Shown here one piece after another: positions 53,072 through 63,046 of a stretch of 64,000 bases of DNA. The notes beneath the pieces are model-generated. The model was given only the letters and a program-made list of their open reading frames with translations, searched no databases and was not told the DNA's origin. How positions within the stretch are numbered: the stretch's first letter is position 1; each line of letters opens with the position of its first letter. Both the position numbers and the translations under genes were made by a program. The DNA lies in contig NZ_JAMJWE010000009.1 of NCBI RefSeq assembly GCF_023554105.1, forward strand, positions 1 to 64,000, in the 5' to 3' direction. The stretch comes from Brucella sp. 21LCYQ03. Its GTDB lineage: Bacteria; Pseudomonadota; Alphaproteobacteria; Rhizobiales; Rhizobiaceae.

Positions 53072-54559
53072 TCACTCCGCAGGCTCAGACACATGCCTTG
53101 CCCATGGCAATCGGCTCATGAACCTTCCAAGCAACCACCGCAATACCGGCACCAGCTCTTCAGTGAATGGATGGCGCGACACAAACAGCGCCGCAAACCA
53201 GCTCGCAATGGCAACAAGCCCCATGAGCAATGCCTTTGACCAATGCATATCAAGATTAAAGCCATCCATCGCAACCATAACCAGCGGCCCTGACAGCGCC
53301 AATATAGTGACGAGTGCACTTTTAAGAAGCTCACTTCCAAGGATGCTATAAGAGAATTTTGTGTGTTTGCGGACGTAAATGATGGCGACCACCATCTGGA
53401 ACGGCAGACTGATAAACTGGCTTAACGCCACAGCCAACAACCCATGCAGCGCTGCAATACAGAGAATTGCTGTTGCAACCAATCGGGAGATGAGGTTGGA
53501 AATAAACGCCTCACGGTTTGCACCAAGCGCCATGAGAAGCGGATAGGTCAGGATAACCGGAAACCAGAACAGGCTTGCAAGACTGGTAATGGAAACGATC
53601 AGCGCGGCCTCGGTCCAGCCCGGACCCAGGATGATATTCACGAGTGGGTAGGCAAGCAGTGCGAGCAAGGCTTGTGCAGGCCAATAGACCACCGAAATAT
53701 AAGACAAGGCGCGGATATAGGCCCGGCTAATATCACCACCTTCGCGCACATGCGCAGATAGCATCGGAAAGGCCACTGTAAACACCGCCGACAAAAAGAT
53801 GCGATCCGGCAATCCGCTGACCGTGTTAGCCCGGTTATAAATACCGACCGATGCGATTGGCATGAAGCGTCCGAGCATCAACTGCGGGAAGGTTTCGCAA
53901 ATCTTGTTCAAACCGGCATTGCCGCCAAGATAAATGCCAAAACGCCACGCCATACTGATGCTGGCAAGCGACGGACGCAGCAGGCGTGCTAGCGGATAAA
54001 TTGCTATCGCCATGCCTGTTGTCATCAGGGCACTAGCAAGCAGACCGAATGCAAAGCACATATGGCCAAAACCCAGTCCCGCCATGGCGATGGTGACGGC
54101 TGCGCCAAAGCCAGTTCCGGCGGTGCGAATTTTGGCAAGAGTTCCGAATGCCATTTCGCGTCGCAACAATGCCACGACAGGCAATGACAGGCTTTCGACG
54201 ATTGCTGCGATGATTGTGATGTCGAGGAAGAGCAGAAGTGTCGGATCGTGATAGGTTACGGCAAAATATTCCCGCGCCATATAAAGACCGGCAGACAGAA
54301 CAAATGTTACACCCATCAGAAATGTCATTGAGGTTCTGATGTCGTGATCCTGCACCTTGTCGATGCGGATAAGAAACTCAGGACTGGCAAATTCGCGCAA
54401 GGAAAAGATGATTGCGCCAATGCTCAATCCCACAACACCGGCACCCGTTTCTGCCGGTCCTAAGAACCGCGAAACAGCGATCACCATCAGAAAATTAAAC
54501 AGCAGGCCCGCATATTGTTCGAGCGCCGCCATGACAATGCCTCTGCGGTTGCCACTCAT
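53072..54559 (-). CDS. Polysaccharide flippase-like protein (Wzx), locus 2
   Basis: A 495-residue membrane protein with 12-14 helices of the MOP superfamily (lipopolysaccharide biosynthesis/WzxC-like). Its opening (VMAALEQYAGLLFNFLMVIA, SRFLGPAETGAGVVGLSIGA) fits WzxC/TuaB-like exporters. The ATG at 54559 has AGGGG upstream. It would flip the lipid-linked repeat unit of locus 2. Clearly different from the shorter flippase of locus 1. Confidence 0.83.
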   Translation of the reverse strand: MSGNRRGIVMAALEQYAGLLFNFLMVIAVSRFLGPAETGAGVVGLSIGAIIFSLREFASPEFLIRIDKVQDHDIRTSMTFLMGVTFVLSAGLYMAREYFAVTYHDPTLLLFLDITIIAAIVESLSLPVVALLRREMAFGTLAKIRTAGTGFGAAVTIAMAGLGFGHMCFAFGLLASALMTTGMAIAIYPLARLLRPSLASISMAWRFGIYLGGNAGLNKICETFPQLMLGRFMPIASVGIYNRANTVSGLPDRIFLSAVFTVAFPMLSAHVREGGDISRAYIRALSYISVVYWPAQALLALLAYPLVNIILGPGWTEAALIVSITSLASLFWFPVILTYPLLMALGANREAFISNLISRLVATAILCIAALHGLLAVALSQFISLPFQMVVAIIYVRKHTKFSYSILGSELLKSALVTILALSGPLVMVAMDGFNLDMHWSKALLMGLVAIASWFAALFVSRHPFTEELVPVLRWLLGRFMSRLPWARHVSEPAE

Positions 54560-54825
54560 GATCTGCCCCTTTTCGGGAGCCTGATTTGGCTTCGTCTAAA
54601 CGTGTTCAAAACCTCTGATCCCCCCGGGTTATGTAAACACAGCGCAATCCGCCTTTACTTCACCGTGTAAGAATAGCCGTTTGCCGCGAGCGCGAAATGT
54701 GACCCTTGGTGTTACCCCTTACCTGAAAGGAGTATGGGGCACGCTCTATAGCCAAGTCGTCGGCATGCACGAGAGCCAGTAAAAATTCACTTAGTCTTAA
54801 TTTTTACACGCGCTTGGGAGGAGTC

Positions 54826-55941
54826 ATGATCAGTCTTATCTGGATCACGCTTCTGGCTTTTGCATTATCAGTTGCGTTCTGTCTGGGTTTTCGCGGGCTT
54901 GCACGCGAATGGCATCTCATCGACATTCCAAATGCGCGTAAGACACATGATGGTCACGTACCCCTTTGTGGAGGGATCGCGATTTTTCTGTCCTTATCAC
55001 TCGCAGCACTTCTGACACCGGCATTGGCGGGATCAGCGAATATTGTTGTTTTGCTACCTGGTCTGCTTCTGATCCTTATAACAGGCGTAGCGGATGACAG
55101 ATTTAACCTGCCCGTGGCACCGCGCCTTGCCATGCAGCTGCTGGCCGCTTTCATGATTATCGGCATTGCGGGCCTCACACAAATCCATCTTGGCTTTGCA
55201 ACTGGCGTGATTGACACGATGGGATCGAGAGTTCTGACCGGGCCAGTTTTTCTGCTGCTTGCGCTGACTTTCGTGGTGGGTGTCGTCAATGCCGTCAATA
55301 TGAGTGACGGCGTTGACGGTCTTGCAGGGTCGGCAAGTGCGAGCGCCTTTTTCTGGCTTGCTGTGATAAGTTTCAGCATCGCTGAAAACCGTCTCGGTGT
55401 GCAGACACTGGCATTATCAGCGGCCTGTATCGGCTTTCTCGTCTTCAATATGCGCCATCGCTGGCGGGCAAAAGCCAGCCTTTTTCTGGGCGATGGCGGC
55501 AGCACGTTTTTAGGCGCAGCGCTTGCCGGTCTAATCCTGATCCTTGCCAATATCAGCGCCACCGTGGCTTTTCCCATCTTGATTTGGGTTGTGATTGTGC
55601 CGGTAATCGACACGCTTAGCCTGATTGTACGCCGCCTTGCAGCACGCAGAAGCCCGTTTTCACCAGACAGGCAGCATCTGCATCACCTGCTGCTTGATAA
55701 CGGCTTTTCCGACAGCCAGACGGCACTCACCATCATGACACTCAATTTTGTTGCCGGTGCAACGGCCTATGCAGCAATCCGTTTTGAAATTCCGGCATGG
55801 TCGATGCTCATAGCGGTTATCCTGCCCGCGATAGCCCATACTTTGTTCGTGCTTCGCACCAACAAAGCTCTGCGGCCCATCGCTGTGGATGCCACCCAAG
55901 CTGTCAAAACCAACGTCACCTTTCCAGAGGCAAGTTTATGA
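54826..55941 (+). CDS. WecA/TagO-type undecaprenyl-phosphate sugar-1-phosphate transferase
   Basis: A 371-residue inner-membrane enzyme with about ten helices (GT4 superfamily MraY/WecA). Cytoplasmic motifs are all present: DIPNARKTHDGHVPLCGGI, DDRFNLP, NMSDGVDGLAGS, FLGDGGSTFLG and RQHLHHLLL. It transfers a HexNAc-1-phosphate from UDP-sugar to undecaprenyl phosphate, starting a repeat unit. The ATG at 54826 has GGGAGGA just upstream; an in-frame TTG at 54814 overlaps that site. First of five tightly linked plus-strand genes. Confidence 0.92.
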   Translation: MISLIWITLLAFALSVAFCLGFRGLAREWHLIDIPNARKTHDGHVPLCGGIAIFLSLSLAALLTPALAGSANIVVLLPGLLLILITGVADDRFNLPVAPRLAMQLLAAFMIIGIAGLTQIHLGFATGVIDTMGSRVLTGPVFLLLALTFVVGVVNAVNMSDGVDGLAGSASASAFFWLAVISFSIAENRLGVQTLALSAACIGFLVFNMRHRWRAKASLFLGDGGSTFLGAALAGLILILANISATVAFPILIWVVIVPVIDTLSLIVRRLAARRSPFSPDRQHLHHLLLDNGFSDSQTALTIMTLNFVAGATAYAAIRFEIPAWSMLIAVILPAIAHTLFVLRTNKALRPIAVDATQAVKTNVTFPEASL

Positions 55942-56822
55942 GTGTTTCCGTTCTCATCATGACCTTGAACGAAGAGGTCAATTTGCCTGCCTGTCTCGCA
56001 TCACTTGACTGGTGCGATGACATCGTCGTGCTCGATTCATTCAGTGACGACCGCACGGTGGAAATCGCAAAAGCCGCTGGTGCGCGCGTTTTTCAGCGTC
56101 GCTATGACACCGAAGACCGGCAGCGCATGTTTGGCATTACGGAAATTGAGTTCAAACATGATTGGGTCTATACGCCCGATGCCGACGAAATAACGCCTGC
56201 TGATCTGCGTGACGAAATGCTGGCGATAGCCTCCGATCCAACACGGCCGGAAGTGTTTTTCAAAGCGCGTTACAAAAACATGTTCATGGGGCGCTGGATC
56301 AAACATGCGAGCCTTTATCCGACATGGATAACGCGTCTGGTACGTCCTGATCGGGTGCGGTTCGAGCGCTCAGTGCATTCACGCGCAAGTGGTGGCCCGG
56401 AAGGTGCCTTGCAGGCGCATTTCATCCACTACAGTTTCAACAAAGGCCTTGAGGCCTGGTATGACAAGCACAACCGCTATTCATCGGCAGAGGCTGACCT
56501 TTCTTCTAATCGGCTGCTGGAACGCAAAATCGACTGGAGCGGTTTGCTGTCGGGCGCACCTGAAAAACGGCGGCGCGCGCTGAAGTCGCTCTCCTATCAC
56601 ATGCCTTTCCGGCCATCTCTGCGCTTCCTTTATATGTATGTGGTGCGTCGCGGGTTTCTCGATGGAAAGCCCGGCTATCTCTATTGCCGGCTTCTCGCTG
56701 CTTACGAATTCATGATCATCATCAAAATGGAAGAGCAGCAGCGAAAAGAGGCAAGTATGGCTTCGGAAACACCTATCCGGCTTGTCGTTGAGAATGCAGA
56801 ACCGGAACGGCGTATGGTATGA
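55938..56822 (+). CDS. Glycosyltransferase family 2, WaaE/KdtX-like
   Basis: A 294-residue GT2 enzyme. SVLIMTLNEEVNLPACLASL and DIVVLDSFSDDRTVEIA are the donor site, and DWVYTPDADEI the metal motif, as in lipopolysaccharide core beta-glycosyltransferases. The ATG at 55938 overlaps the previous stop (ATGA); the frame opens upstream inside the WecA-type gene. Probably adds the second sugar to the lipid-linked unit. Confidence 0.86.
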   Translation: MSVSVLIMTLNEEVNLPACLASLDWCDDIVVLDSFSDDRTVEIAKAAGARVFQRRYDTEDRQRMFGITEIEFKHDWVYTPDADEITPADLRDEMLAIASDPTRPEVFFKARYKNMFMGRWIKHASLYPTWITRLVRPDRVRFERSVHSRASGGPEGALQAHFIHYSFNKGLEAWYDKHNRYSSAEADLSSNRLLERKIDWSGLLSGAPEKRRRALKSLSYHMPFRPSLRFLYMYVVRRGFLDGKPGYLYCRLLAAYEFMIIIKMEEQQRKEASMASETPIRLVVENAEPERRMV

Positions 56823-57439
56823 TGCTGTTGATTTTCCTGCCTTGTGCCGTCTTATTCGGGCTTGCCGCAATGTTCTATTCAGAACCTGTGCTCACATTAC
56901 ACGACGACGGCAGCAAGGCGGATGTTATCGTAGTGCCGGGCGGCGATGGTCCGCCGCGCGCAGCACAAGCGGCACGACTTTGGAAAGAAGGCCGCTCGCC
57001 CTATATCCTGATTACTGGCGACGGCGATTGTCTTTTCAACAAGCAGATCATGGTCCGCGATGGCGTAAACCCTTCGGCGATTTTCATCGAATGCCAGTCG
57101 GGGAGCACCTGGCAGAATGCATTTTATTCAGCGCCTGTGATGCGGGAAATTCAGGCGAAAAAGGCGCTAATCGTCACCAACTGGTATCACTCGCGCCGGG
57201 CAATTGCGAGTTTTCGCGCAGTTTGCCCGCAAATGCATTTTATCTCTGCCCCTATTGGCGACGATCAGGGGCAAGCGAGTTTTCCAACAACACGCGCAGA
57301 TGTTGAGCTTGTCGCAAAAGAATATGTGAAACTCGGTTGGTATCTGGCTTCGGGTCGCATCTACCCATCAAACCTTCTGAAGGATGCGACACCGCCTGAT
57401 GCATCCAGTGTCTGCACACTCTCGGGAATGAGCCGATGA
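56819..57439 (+). CDS. YdcF/DUF218-family protein
   Basis: A 206-residue protein with one N-terminal membrane helix (LLIFLPCAVLFGLAAMFY) and a DUF218 domain: DVIVVPGGDGPPRAAQAARLW, YILITGDGDCLF, CQSGSTWQNAFYSAPVM and TNWYHSRRAIASFR. Family members (ElyC, SanA, YdcF) affect envelope glycan metabolism, but their chemistry is not settled. Coupled by ATGA overlaps to the genes on both sides, so a role in this polymer is likely. Confidence 0.82.
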   Translation: MMLLIFLPCAVLFGLAAMFYSEPVLTLHDDGSKADVIVVPGGDGPPRAAQAARLWKEGRSPYILITGDGDCLFNKQIMVRDGVNPSAIFIECQSGSTWQNAFYSAPVMREIQAKKALIVTNWYHSRRAIASFRAVCPQMHFISAPIGDDQGQASFPTTRADVELVAKEYVKLGWYLASGRIYPSNLLKDATPPDASSVCTLSGMSR

Positions 57440-58719
57440 ACGTCTCCCTTACATGGATTTTTGTCGGGCTGGTTGCATGGTTTCTGGCGGGTGGATTGCT
57501 GTTTCGCGCAGAGCGCATGTATCAGTTTCCATTTCTGGCAGGCGTAATGACATTCGGCTTTCTGCTGCCGCAGATCCCAGCTTTGATGTACGATCAATTT
57601 TTGCCATCAGGCGCTTATGCCAAGACGATGTTCATGGGTATTCTTTCGCTCTCGATGCTGGCACTTGGCTGGCGCATGACAAAACGTCCAATCGGTTTTC
57701 TCAGTATGAGTTTCAGCGAGCGGCGACTGTTGTGGGCTGCGGCTGGCCTGTCCGTCTTTGGCGCTTTTTTCTATTTTCTACTGAGCCGTTTGCCCGGCGA
57801 TGTTTCAATCGGCATGCAGATGACAGGCATGCCGGTGGTCTATCTGTTCTTTGCGCAACTCATGCCCTATGGCCTTGCCATCGCCCTTCTTTGCTTCACA
57901 CGCCGCCCCTCGTGGCTTGCGCTCGCTATCATCATTTTCGATCTTGTCTTCTATCTTGACCGCATTCTTGTTACTGGAAAACGCGCCGAAGCTATTCAGC
58001 TTGTGCTAATGATTTTGCTGCCTTTGTGGTTTTATCGTCGTCTGGTCGTGCCGCGCATTCTTATGGCAATCGGCATTCTTGGCGGAACATTTTTGATGAC
58101 CAGCATGGGCGATTATCGTCAGATTACCCGCGCTGCCTCTGGCTTTGTTCTCGATGACATTATGCAGATCGATTATGCGGCTAACTTTAACGAGACGCTG
58201 GAACGTGGCGGCCTTGAAATGCGCAATGCCGTGTTGCGATTGGATGAAATCGACCGGCGACTGGAGTTTGATTATGGCAAATTTCACTGGAACCGCGTGA
58301 TCTTCACCTTCGTTCCGGCACAGCTGGTCGGCTCAAAATTAAAAGAAGCACTCCAATTCGACACACCCAAACCAAGCCGTGATTATAATCCGCTGACCGG
58401 CACCACAGAAACCGGGCTGGTCGATGCATTTGGATCGTTCTGGTATTTTGGCGCTTTCAAGTTTCTACTTCTTGCATGGATCATGCGACGGCTTTGGGAA
58501 ACTGCGATGGCGGGCGAAATGCTGGGGCAACTCGTTTACATGCTGTCCATCGTGCCAGCAATGCATGCCATTTCCCATCAGACAGATTGGGTTATTCCGG
58601 TCTGGATTCATATGGCGATTTTCCTCGTTCCGGTTTTATGGCTTTGCCGCATACGCAACCGCTCCGTCAGCCTTCCAACCGCTTTGCAGCGCGGCCCGAC
58701 AGTTCCGCAATTTATGTAA
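57436..58719 (+). CDS. Multispanning membrane protein, candidate Wzy polymerase
   Basis: A 427-residue inner-membrane protein with about 10-12 helices and a large loop near 225-320 (RAASGFVLDDIMQIDYAANF). No family is recognised with certainty, but topology, length and operon position (after WecA-type, GT2 and YdcF genes, before an acetyltransferase) fit a Wzy-like polymerase. Such proteins are too divergent for motif proof. Start overlaps the YdcF-type stop (ATGA). Confidence 0.65.
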   Translation: MNVSLTWIFVGLVAWFLAGGLLFRAERMYQFPFLAGVMTFGFLLPQIPALMYDQFLPSGAYAKTMFMGILSLSMLALGWRMTKRPIGFLSMSFSERRLLWAAAGLSVFGAFFYFLLSRLPGDVSIGMQMTGMPVVYLFFAQLMPYGLAIALLCFTRRPSWLALAIIIFDLVFYLDRILVTGKRAEAIQLVLMILLPLWFYRRLVVPRILMAIGILGGTFLMTSMGDYRQITRAASGFVLDDIMQIDYAANFNETLERGGLEMRNAVLRLDEIDRRLEFDYGKFHWNRVIFTFVPAQLVGSKLKEALQFDTPKPSRDYNPLTGTTETGLVDAFGSFWYFGAFKFLLLAWIMRRLWETAMAGEMLGQLVYMLSIVPAMHAISHQTDWVIPVWIHMAIFLVPVLWLCRIRNRSVSLPTALQRGPTVPQFM

Positions 58720-58732
58720 AAGGATAAGATCA

Positions 58733-59332
58733 ATGGCCACTGTATCCCGATCAGATCCCCGCATCACGATAAGCGGTCGCAAAGAATCCTCCCGCCCGAT
58801 GGAAGGTGGTGCAACCTTCACACTCAGCCACCGCATCCAGCGCCTTTGCTGGCAGATGACGTGGCTTTTGCTAGCCGCATGGACACCGTCATTTCTCTGG
58901 CGCTGGCGTGGCGCAGTCTTGCGGGCATTCGGAGCGTCGATCCATAAAACAGCTATTGTGCGTGGCAGTGCACGCATCTGGTGGCCAGCAAATCTGGTCA
59001 TGGATGCACATTCGTCGCTGGGCCCCGGTGCGCTTTGTTACAATGTGGCACCAGTAACGCTTTCGCCCTATGCGATTGTTTCGCAACGCGCACATCTTTG
59101 CACAGCCGGGCATAATATTGATCAGCACGACTTTCCATTGACTGCCGCGCCGATTGTGATCGGCCCTTGCGCATGGGTAGCAGCAGAAGCTTTTGTCGGA
59201 CCGGGCGTAACTATAGGTGAAGGCGCGGTCTTGGGCGCACGGGCTGTCAGCTTCCGCGATATGGAACCATGGATGGTCTATGCTGGTAATCCTGCAAAAG
59301 CAGTTCGCGCAAGACGCAGAACGGTCAGTTAA
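58733..59332 (+). CDS. Left-handed beta-helix acetyltransferase, WcaF-like
   Basis: A 199-residue acyltransferase with hexapeptide repeats from about 75 (SIHKTAIVRGSARIWWPANL, VGPGVTIGEGAVLGARAV) and the catalytic histidine in LCTAGHNIDQHDFPL. It is like WcaF/NodL enzymes that O-acetylate sugars of a polysaccharide. The ATG at 58733 after AAAGGATAAG is chosen; the frame opens earlier inside the polymerase candidate. Last gene of the plus-strand run; its stop overlaps the convergent glycosyltransferase stop (TTAA). Confidence 0.86.
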   Translation: MATVSRSDPRITISGRKESSRPMEGGATFTLSHRIQRLCWQMTWLLLAAWTPSFLWRWRGAVLRAFGASIHKTAIVRGSARIWWPANLVMDAHSSLGPGALCYNVAPVTLSPYAIVSQRAHLCTAGHNIDQHDFPLTAAPIVIGPCAWVAAEAFVGPGVTIGEGAVLGARAVSFRDMEPWMVYAGNPAKAVRARRRTVS

Positions 59333-60525
59333 GCCGGGGCGACGACTTTGAGACCTTTATGACCGGAAACTGTTCCAGCTTTTGGCAGCTGCGCATTTTG
59401 ATAGGCATCGATTGTCTGAAACGCAATGCGCGGCCAGGTGTAATTCTCACACACAAGACGACTTCCGGCAGCGCCCATCTGAGCCGCACGATCACGATTT
59501 TCAAGGACTTCGATCAGACCTGCTGCGACAGACTGAGCGGAAACCGTTGCCACCACCCCGGCACCCGCTTGCGCCACTTCCGGGAAATGACAAGCATCAG
59601 TGATAACCACCGGCACACCGCAAGCCAGCGCTTCGGTAATCGCAACGCTAAAGCCTTCCTGACGGCTCGGAAGACAAAAACAGGCGGCACTTTTCAGCGC
59701 TGCAATTTTCGCAGGGCCATAGAGTCCGCCCACCATATGCACGCGACTTTCAAGCCCGGCTTGCGCAATGTTTTGCCAAAATCCAGCTTCAGCACCACCA
59801 TCCGGCCCCGCGACCACGAGGTCAACTTGAGGAAACAATGGCGCAATTTTACGAAACGCATCTGCCAGAATATCGAGGCCTTTTTTGTAGTGGAGCCGCG
59901 ATAGAAAAAGCACAAAAGGTCTATCGGGCAATCCAGCCCTATCGCCTTCATCGCCCTCGACTTCATTCAAAAATATTCCATTGGGAATAATGATGGACGG
60001 CGGTTTCAACCCCAGCGGTCGCATCAGTTCAATTTCGTCCTGATTGAGCGCTTGAATAAAGGCTGCGCCGTTCAACATTGTGCGAAAGCCGAGCTTGAGA
60101 GCGAGCTTCTTTTTCCATGCTTTTTGCTGCATGCTCCATTGATCGAGCATCCCGCAACAACATATGCAATAAGCGACATGATGGCGGCGGCAAAGCATGG
60201 CCGCTCTCAACAGGTTGGTTTCCCAAACCCCATGAATATGCACAAAATCTGCATTCCTTATTAGCGGCGCCATTGCCGCCGATGCGCCACCACCCAGCAG
60301 TTTTTCACGAAAATCTGGCATCGGCAGCAGAAATGTCCTGACCTTATCAAAGTCGGGGATGGTGGCTGTCGCTTTCATCGCTCGGTGATTAACTTCATCG
60401 TCGCTGTAACTAACAATCGTCACATCATTCCCGAGTGATGCCTGCGCCGCAGCAAGGCGCACGACAACTGCCTGCGGGCCACCCTTAGCCGGATCAAAAG
60501 ACCCAATCACATGAATAATTTTCAT
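59329..60525 (-). CDS. Glycosyltransferase, GT4 type
   Basis: A 398-residue GT-B enzyme. IHVIGSFDPAKGGPQAVVVRL starts the acceptor domain, PFVLFLSRLHYKKGLDILADA the donor domain, and LPSRQEGFSVAITEALACG is the E-x7-E signature. Last of three minus-strand glycosyltransferase genes joined by 4-bp overlaps. Donor unknown. Confidence 0.87.
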   Translation of the reverse strand: MKIIHVIGSFDPAKGGPQAVVVRLAAAQASLGNDVTIVSYSDDEVNHRAMKATATIPDFDKVRTFLLPMPDFREKLLGGGASAAMAPLIRNADFVHIHGVWETNLLRAAMLCRRHHVAYCICCCGMLDQWSMQQKAWKKKLALKLGFRTMLNGAAFIQALNQDEIELMRPLGLKPPSIIIPNGIFLNEVEGDEGDRAGLPDRPFVLFLSRLHYKKGLDILADAFRKIAPLFPQVDLVVAGPDGGAEAGFWQNIAQAGLESRVHMVGGLYGPAKIAALKSAACFCLPSRQEGFSVAITEALACGVPVVITDACHFPEVAQAGAGVVATVSAQSVAAGLIEVLENRDRAAQMGAAGSRLVCENYTWPRIAFQTIDAYQNAQLPKAGTVSGHKGLKVVAPA

Positions 60526-61778
60526 GAAGCAGCCCCTGATGAATATTGCGATAAAGCCTGAACCAGTCGTTCGCCATAGCGCTCTACTGTAAAGTCACGC
60601 GCTCTTTCGCGCGCATTCTCGCTCATTCTTGCAAGTGTGCCGGGACTACCGGAAAACTCGCGCAGAATATGAACTGTCTCATCAACATCGCGGATGGGAA
60701 CGATATAGCCGTCAATTCCGTGACGCACGACACTGCCGGTATTTTCGGTGCAAATCACCGGAAGACCAGCAGCCAGAGCTTCATAACAAGCGGTGGCTGA
60801 ACCCTCGCACAAAGAGGGCAGCAAAAACACATCCGCCCATTCAAATTGCGCCCGCATTTCACTGCGCGGAACAGGTCCAGTCAGTTCGACACTGTTGCCA
60901 AGCTTTTCCTGCGCTTCGGGCTGAATATCGATTGCCCCAACCATACGAAACTGCACATCACCAGCGAGCTTGCGCGCGACCTCACCGACATAGGGCGAAC
61001 CTTTTCGCAACCCCACAGCGCCCACGGTCAAAACGCGCAACGGACCCGGCGCGCGGTGGCGCTCACCAATTCTGAAACGATCATCGACGCCATAGGGTAC
61101 GACGACCACTTTTTCGACGGCACAACCGGCTTCAATGACATGATGCGCCACAAAATTTGAAGGGCAGATCACGGCATCAGCAATCGCCCACTCTGCTTTT
61201 TCTCTGGCCGCAAAGGCATCCGCATTTTTATCATCCGCAGCCGATAACTGCCAGCCGGGATTAAGTATTTCCTCTTCGCAGGCCAGCTGATCGACAACGC
61301 CACGCGGGGCAATCATCTGCTCGACAGTGGTCCAAAGCCCTTGCTTTTTTGCAGCGCTTAAAAGTTCATAAGCTTCACCGCTAAAGGCATAGACCCCGCT
61401 TGCGCCATGAAATCCGCGTGCCGCAACCAGTTTTCCAAATGTCTCACCCGCCCAGATCGCATTGGCAGTCGATTTTGGCCCCGTCTGATGCGACAGCCTG
61501 CGAACGGCTGAATGCAGGCCAAAGGTCGGAAATGTCGTCATTCTGTCTTGCGGAATATCCTGTGGCGTGCGCCCGACAAGTCTGCGCACCGAAGCGGGTA
61601 GCATCAATGAAGGCAGGCCATTCAACAGTCGTGGCCATCCCTGCTGCGCACAAATATCCGTATAAAAATGCGCGAGCTTCTGATGGCGGGCAAAGATGCG
61701 CGGCACCGCATAATGCATGCGTGCACCCAACTGGCTGACAACAAACGAACCATTCATGACATTGTTTGTGACCATCAC
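60522..61778 (-). CDS. Glycosyltransferase, GT4 type
   Basis: A 418-residue GT-B enzyme. GPLRVLTVGAVGLRKGSPYV opens the donor domain and FLLPSLCEGSATACYEALAA is the signature region. Middle gene of the three; overlaps both neighbours by 4 bp, so it is translationally coupled. Confidence 0.87.
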   Translation of the reverse strand: MMVTNNVMNGSFVVSQLGARMHYAVPRIFARHQKLAHFYTDICAQQGWPRLLNGLPSLMLPASVRRLVGRTPQDIPQDRMTTFPTFGLHSAVRRLSHQTGPKSTANAIWAGETFGKLVAARGFHGASGVYAFSGEAYELLSAAKKQGLWTTVEQMIAPRGVVDQLACEEEILNPGWQLSAADDKNADAFAAREKAEWAIADAVICPSNFVAHHVIEAGCAVEKVVVVPYGVDDRFRIGERHRAPGPLRVLTVGAVGLRKGSPYVGEVARKLAGDVQFRMVGAIDIQPEAQEKLGNSVELTGPVPRSEMRAQFEWADVFLLPSLCEGSATACYEALAAGLPVICTENTGSVVRHGIDGYIVPIRDVDETVHILREFSGSPGTLARMSENARERARDFTVERYGERLVQALSQYSSGAAS

Positions 61779-63046
61779 ATTTTCCCCACGTGAGATGGTC
61801 TGTCGAGGACGGGAATAGCACTAGGCCCGCTTTTCTTACCGATGCGTCCAACCGCCGACTGCCAGACCGCTGCCCCTATTTCTTTTGAATAGGCCGTCTC
61901 CATCAGATAGCGCGCATTGTTGCCCATGGTGTTGCGGTTCAACTGCGAGTTTTTAAGCAACATTACCGAACTTACCAGCATCTCAACCTCGCCTGGACAC
62001 AGCGATAGCCCACAGTGAAAATCACGCACCACATTGGCGATCTCGCCATCAGGGTCGCCGATGAAAATCGTCGGGCGGGCGGCGGCGAGAACGCCGTAGA
62101 ATTTGCTCGGCACGATGCAGTGTTCAAGCTCAGGCTTGAGCGAGACTAAATGCACATCGGCCGCGCCGAGGCTTTCAGAAAGCTGCTCCACCGGCTGAAA
62201 AGGCTTCATGACGACATTTGTTAGTCCGCGCCGCTTCACTTCGCGTTCGACATATCCGCGCTGTTGCCCTTCACCGATCATCAGGAAAACAATATCGGGA
62301 ACGCTCTGAAGCTGCTCTGCCGCATCAAGCACGGTCGTAAATTCATGCGCACGGCCAAAATTCCCCGAATAGCCAATAACGAATTTATCGCTCAAGCCCC
62401 ATGCATAGCGCAACGCGTTTTCTTCTGCACTAACGGGTAAGATTTCATTCTTATCGGCCCAATGATGCACAACCGTCAGATTTTCCGATGGAATCCCCTT
62501 GTCCTGTAAAAAGCTAGCCATACGCTCAATAGGGCAAATGGTCAGCGCTGCCTGACGCATCGACCAGTTACGTAACGCTACAGCAAGCCTGCCTGACGCG
62601 GCCTGATGTTTCATCAGCCCAAGCTCAATGGCTGTTTCGGGAAACAAGTCCATAACCCAGTTTACCAGCCGTGCACGGCGCAACCGGATGGGCAAAGCGG
62701 CAGAAACCGAAAGCAGAGGTGGGTCTGTGCAGACGACACAAATATCATCTTTTCTCGCATGAGCCGCAAACCATGCGGCAGCAGAAAGGTGGAATGTTGC
62801 GTAATCAATGCCACGTCCAACAAGCTTTCCGCGACCAAAGCCCGATGTCCAGATGCGGTGAACATCAATGCCGTCAATCATCTCACGCGCAGGCAGTGCC
62901 TCGCGGCCTTTCTCGTGATAGCTGCGGCTGGCAAGAACCGTTGTTTCGATACCTTCGCGCACAAGTTCATGCGCAAGGCTTGTCACCATCCGGCTTGTCG
63001 CAGACTGATCGGGATAGAAATACCGGTTTGCAAGAACAACACGCAT
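61775..63046 (-). CDS. Glycosyltransferase, GT4 type, WcaI-like
   Basis: A 423-residue GT-B enzyme. VVLANRYFYPDQSATSRMVTS resembles the opening of WcaI and related exopolysaccharide glycosyltransferases; IGYSGNFGRAHEFTTVLDAA marks the donor domain. The usual E-x7-E tail is modified (VSLKPELEHCIVPSKFYGVL). First of three minus-strand genes, with GGAG before the ATG; divergent from gmd across 256 bp. Confidence 0.86.
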   Translation of the reverse strand: MRVVLANRYFYPDQSATSRMVTSLAHELVREGIETTVLASRSYHEKGREALPAREMIDGIDVHRIWTSGFGRGKLVGRGIDYATFHLSAAAWFAAHARKDDICVVCTDPPLLSVSAALPIRLRRARLVNWVMDLFPETAIELGLMKHQAASGRLAVALRNWSMRQAALTICPIERMASFLQDKGIPSENLTVVHHWADKNEILPVSAEENALRYAWGLSDKFVIGYSGNFGRAHEFTTVLDAAEQLQSVPDIVFLMIGEGQQRGYVEREVKRRGLTNVVMKPFQPVEQLSESLGAADVHLVSLKPELEHCIVPSKFYGVLAAARPTIFIGDPDGEIANVVRDFHCGLSLCPGEVEMLVSSVMLLKNSQLNRNTMGNNARYLMETAYSKEIGAAVWQSAVGRIGKKSGPSAIPVLDRPSHVGKM

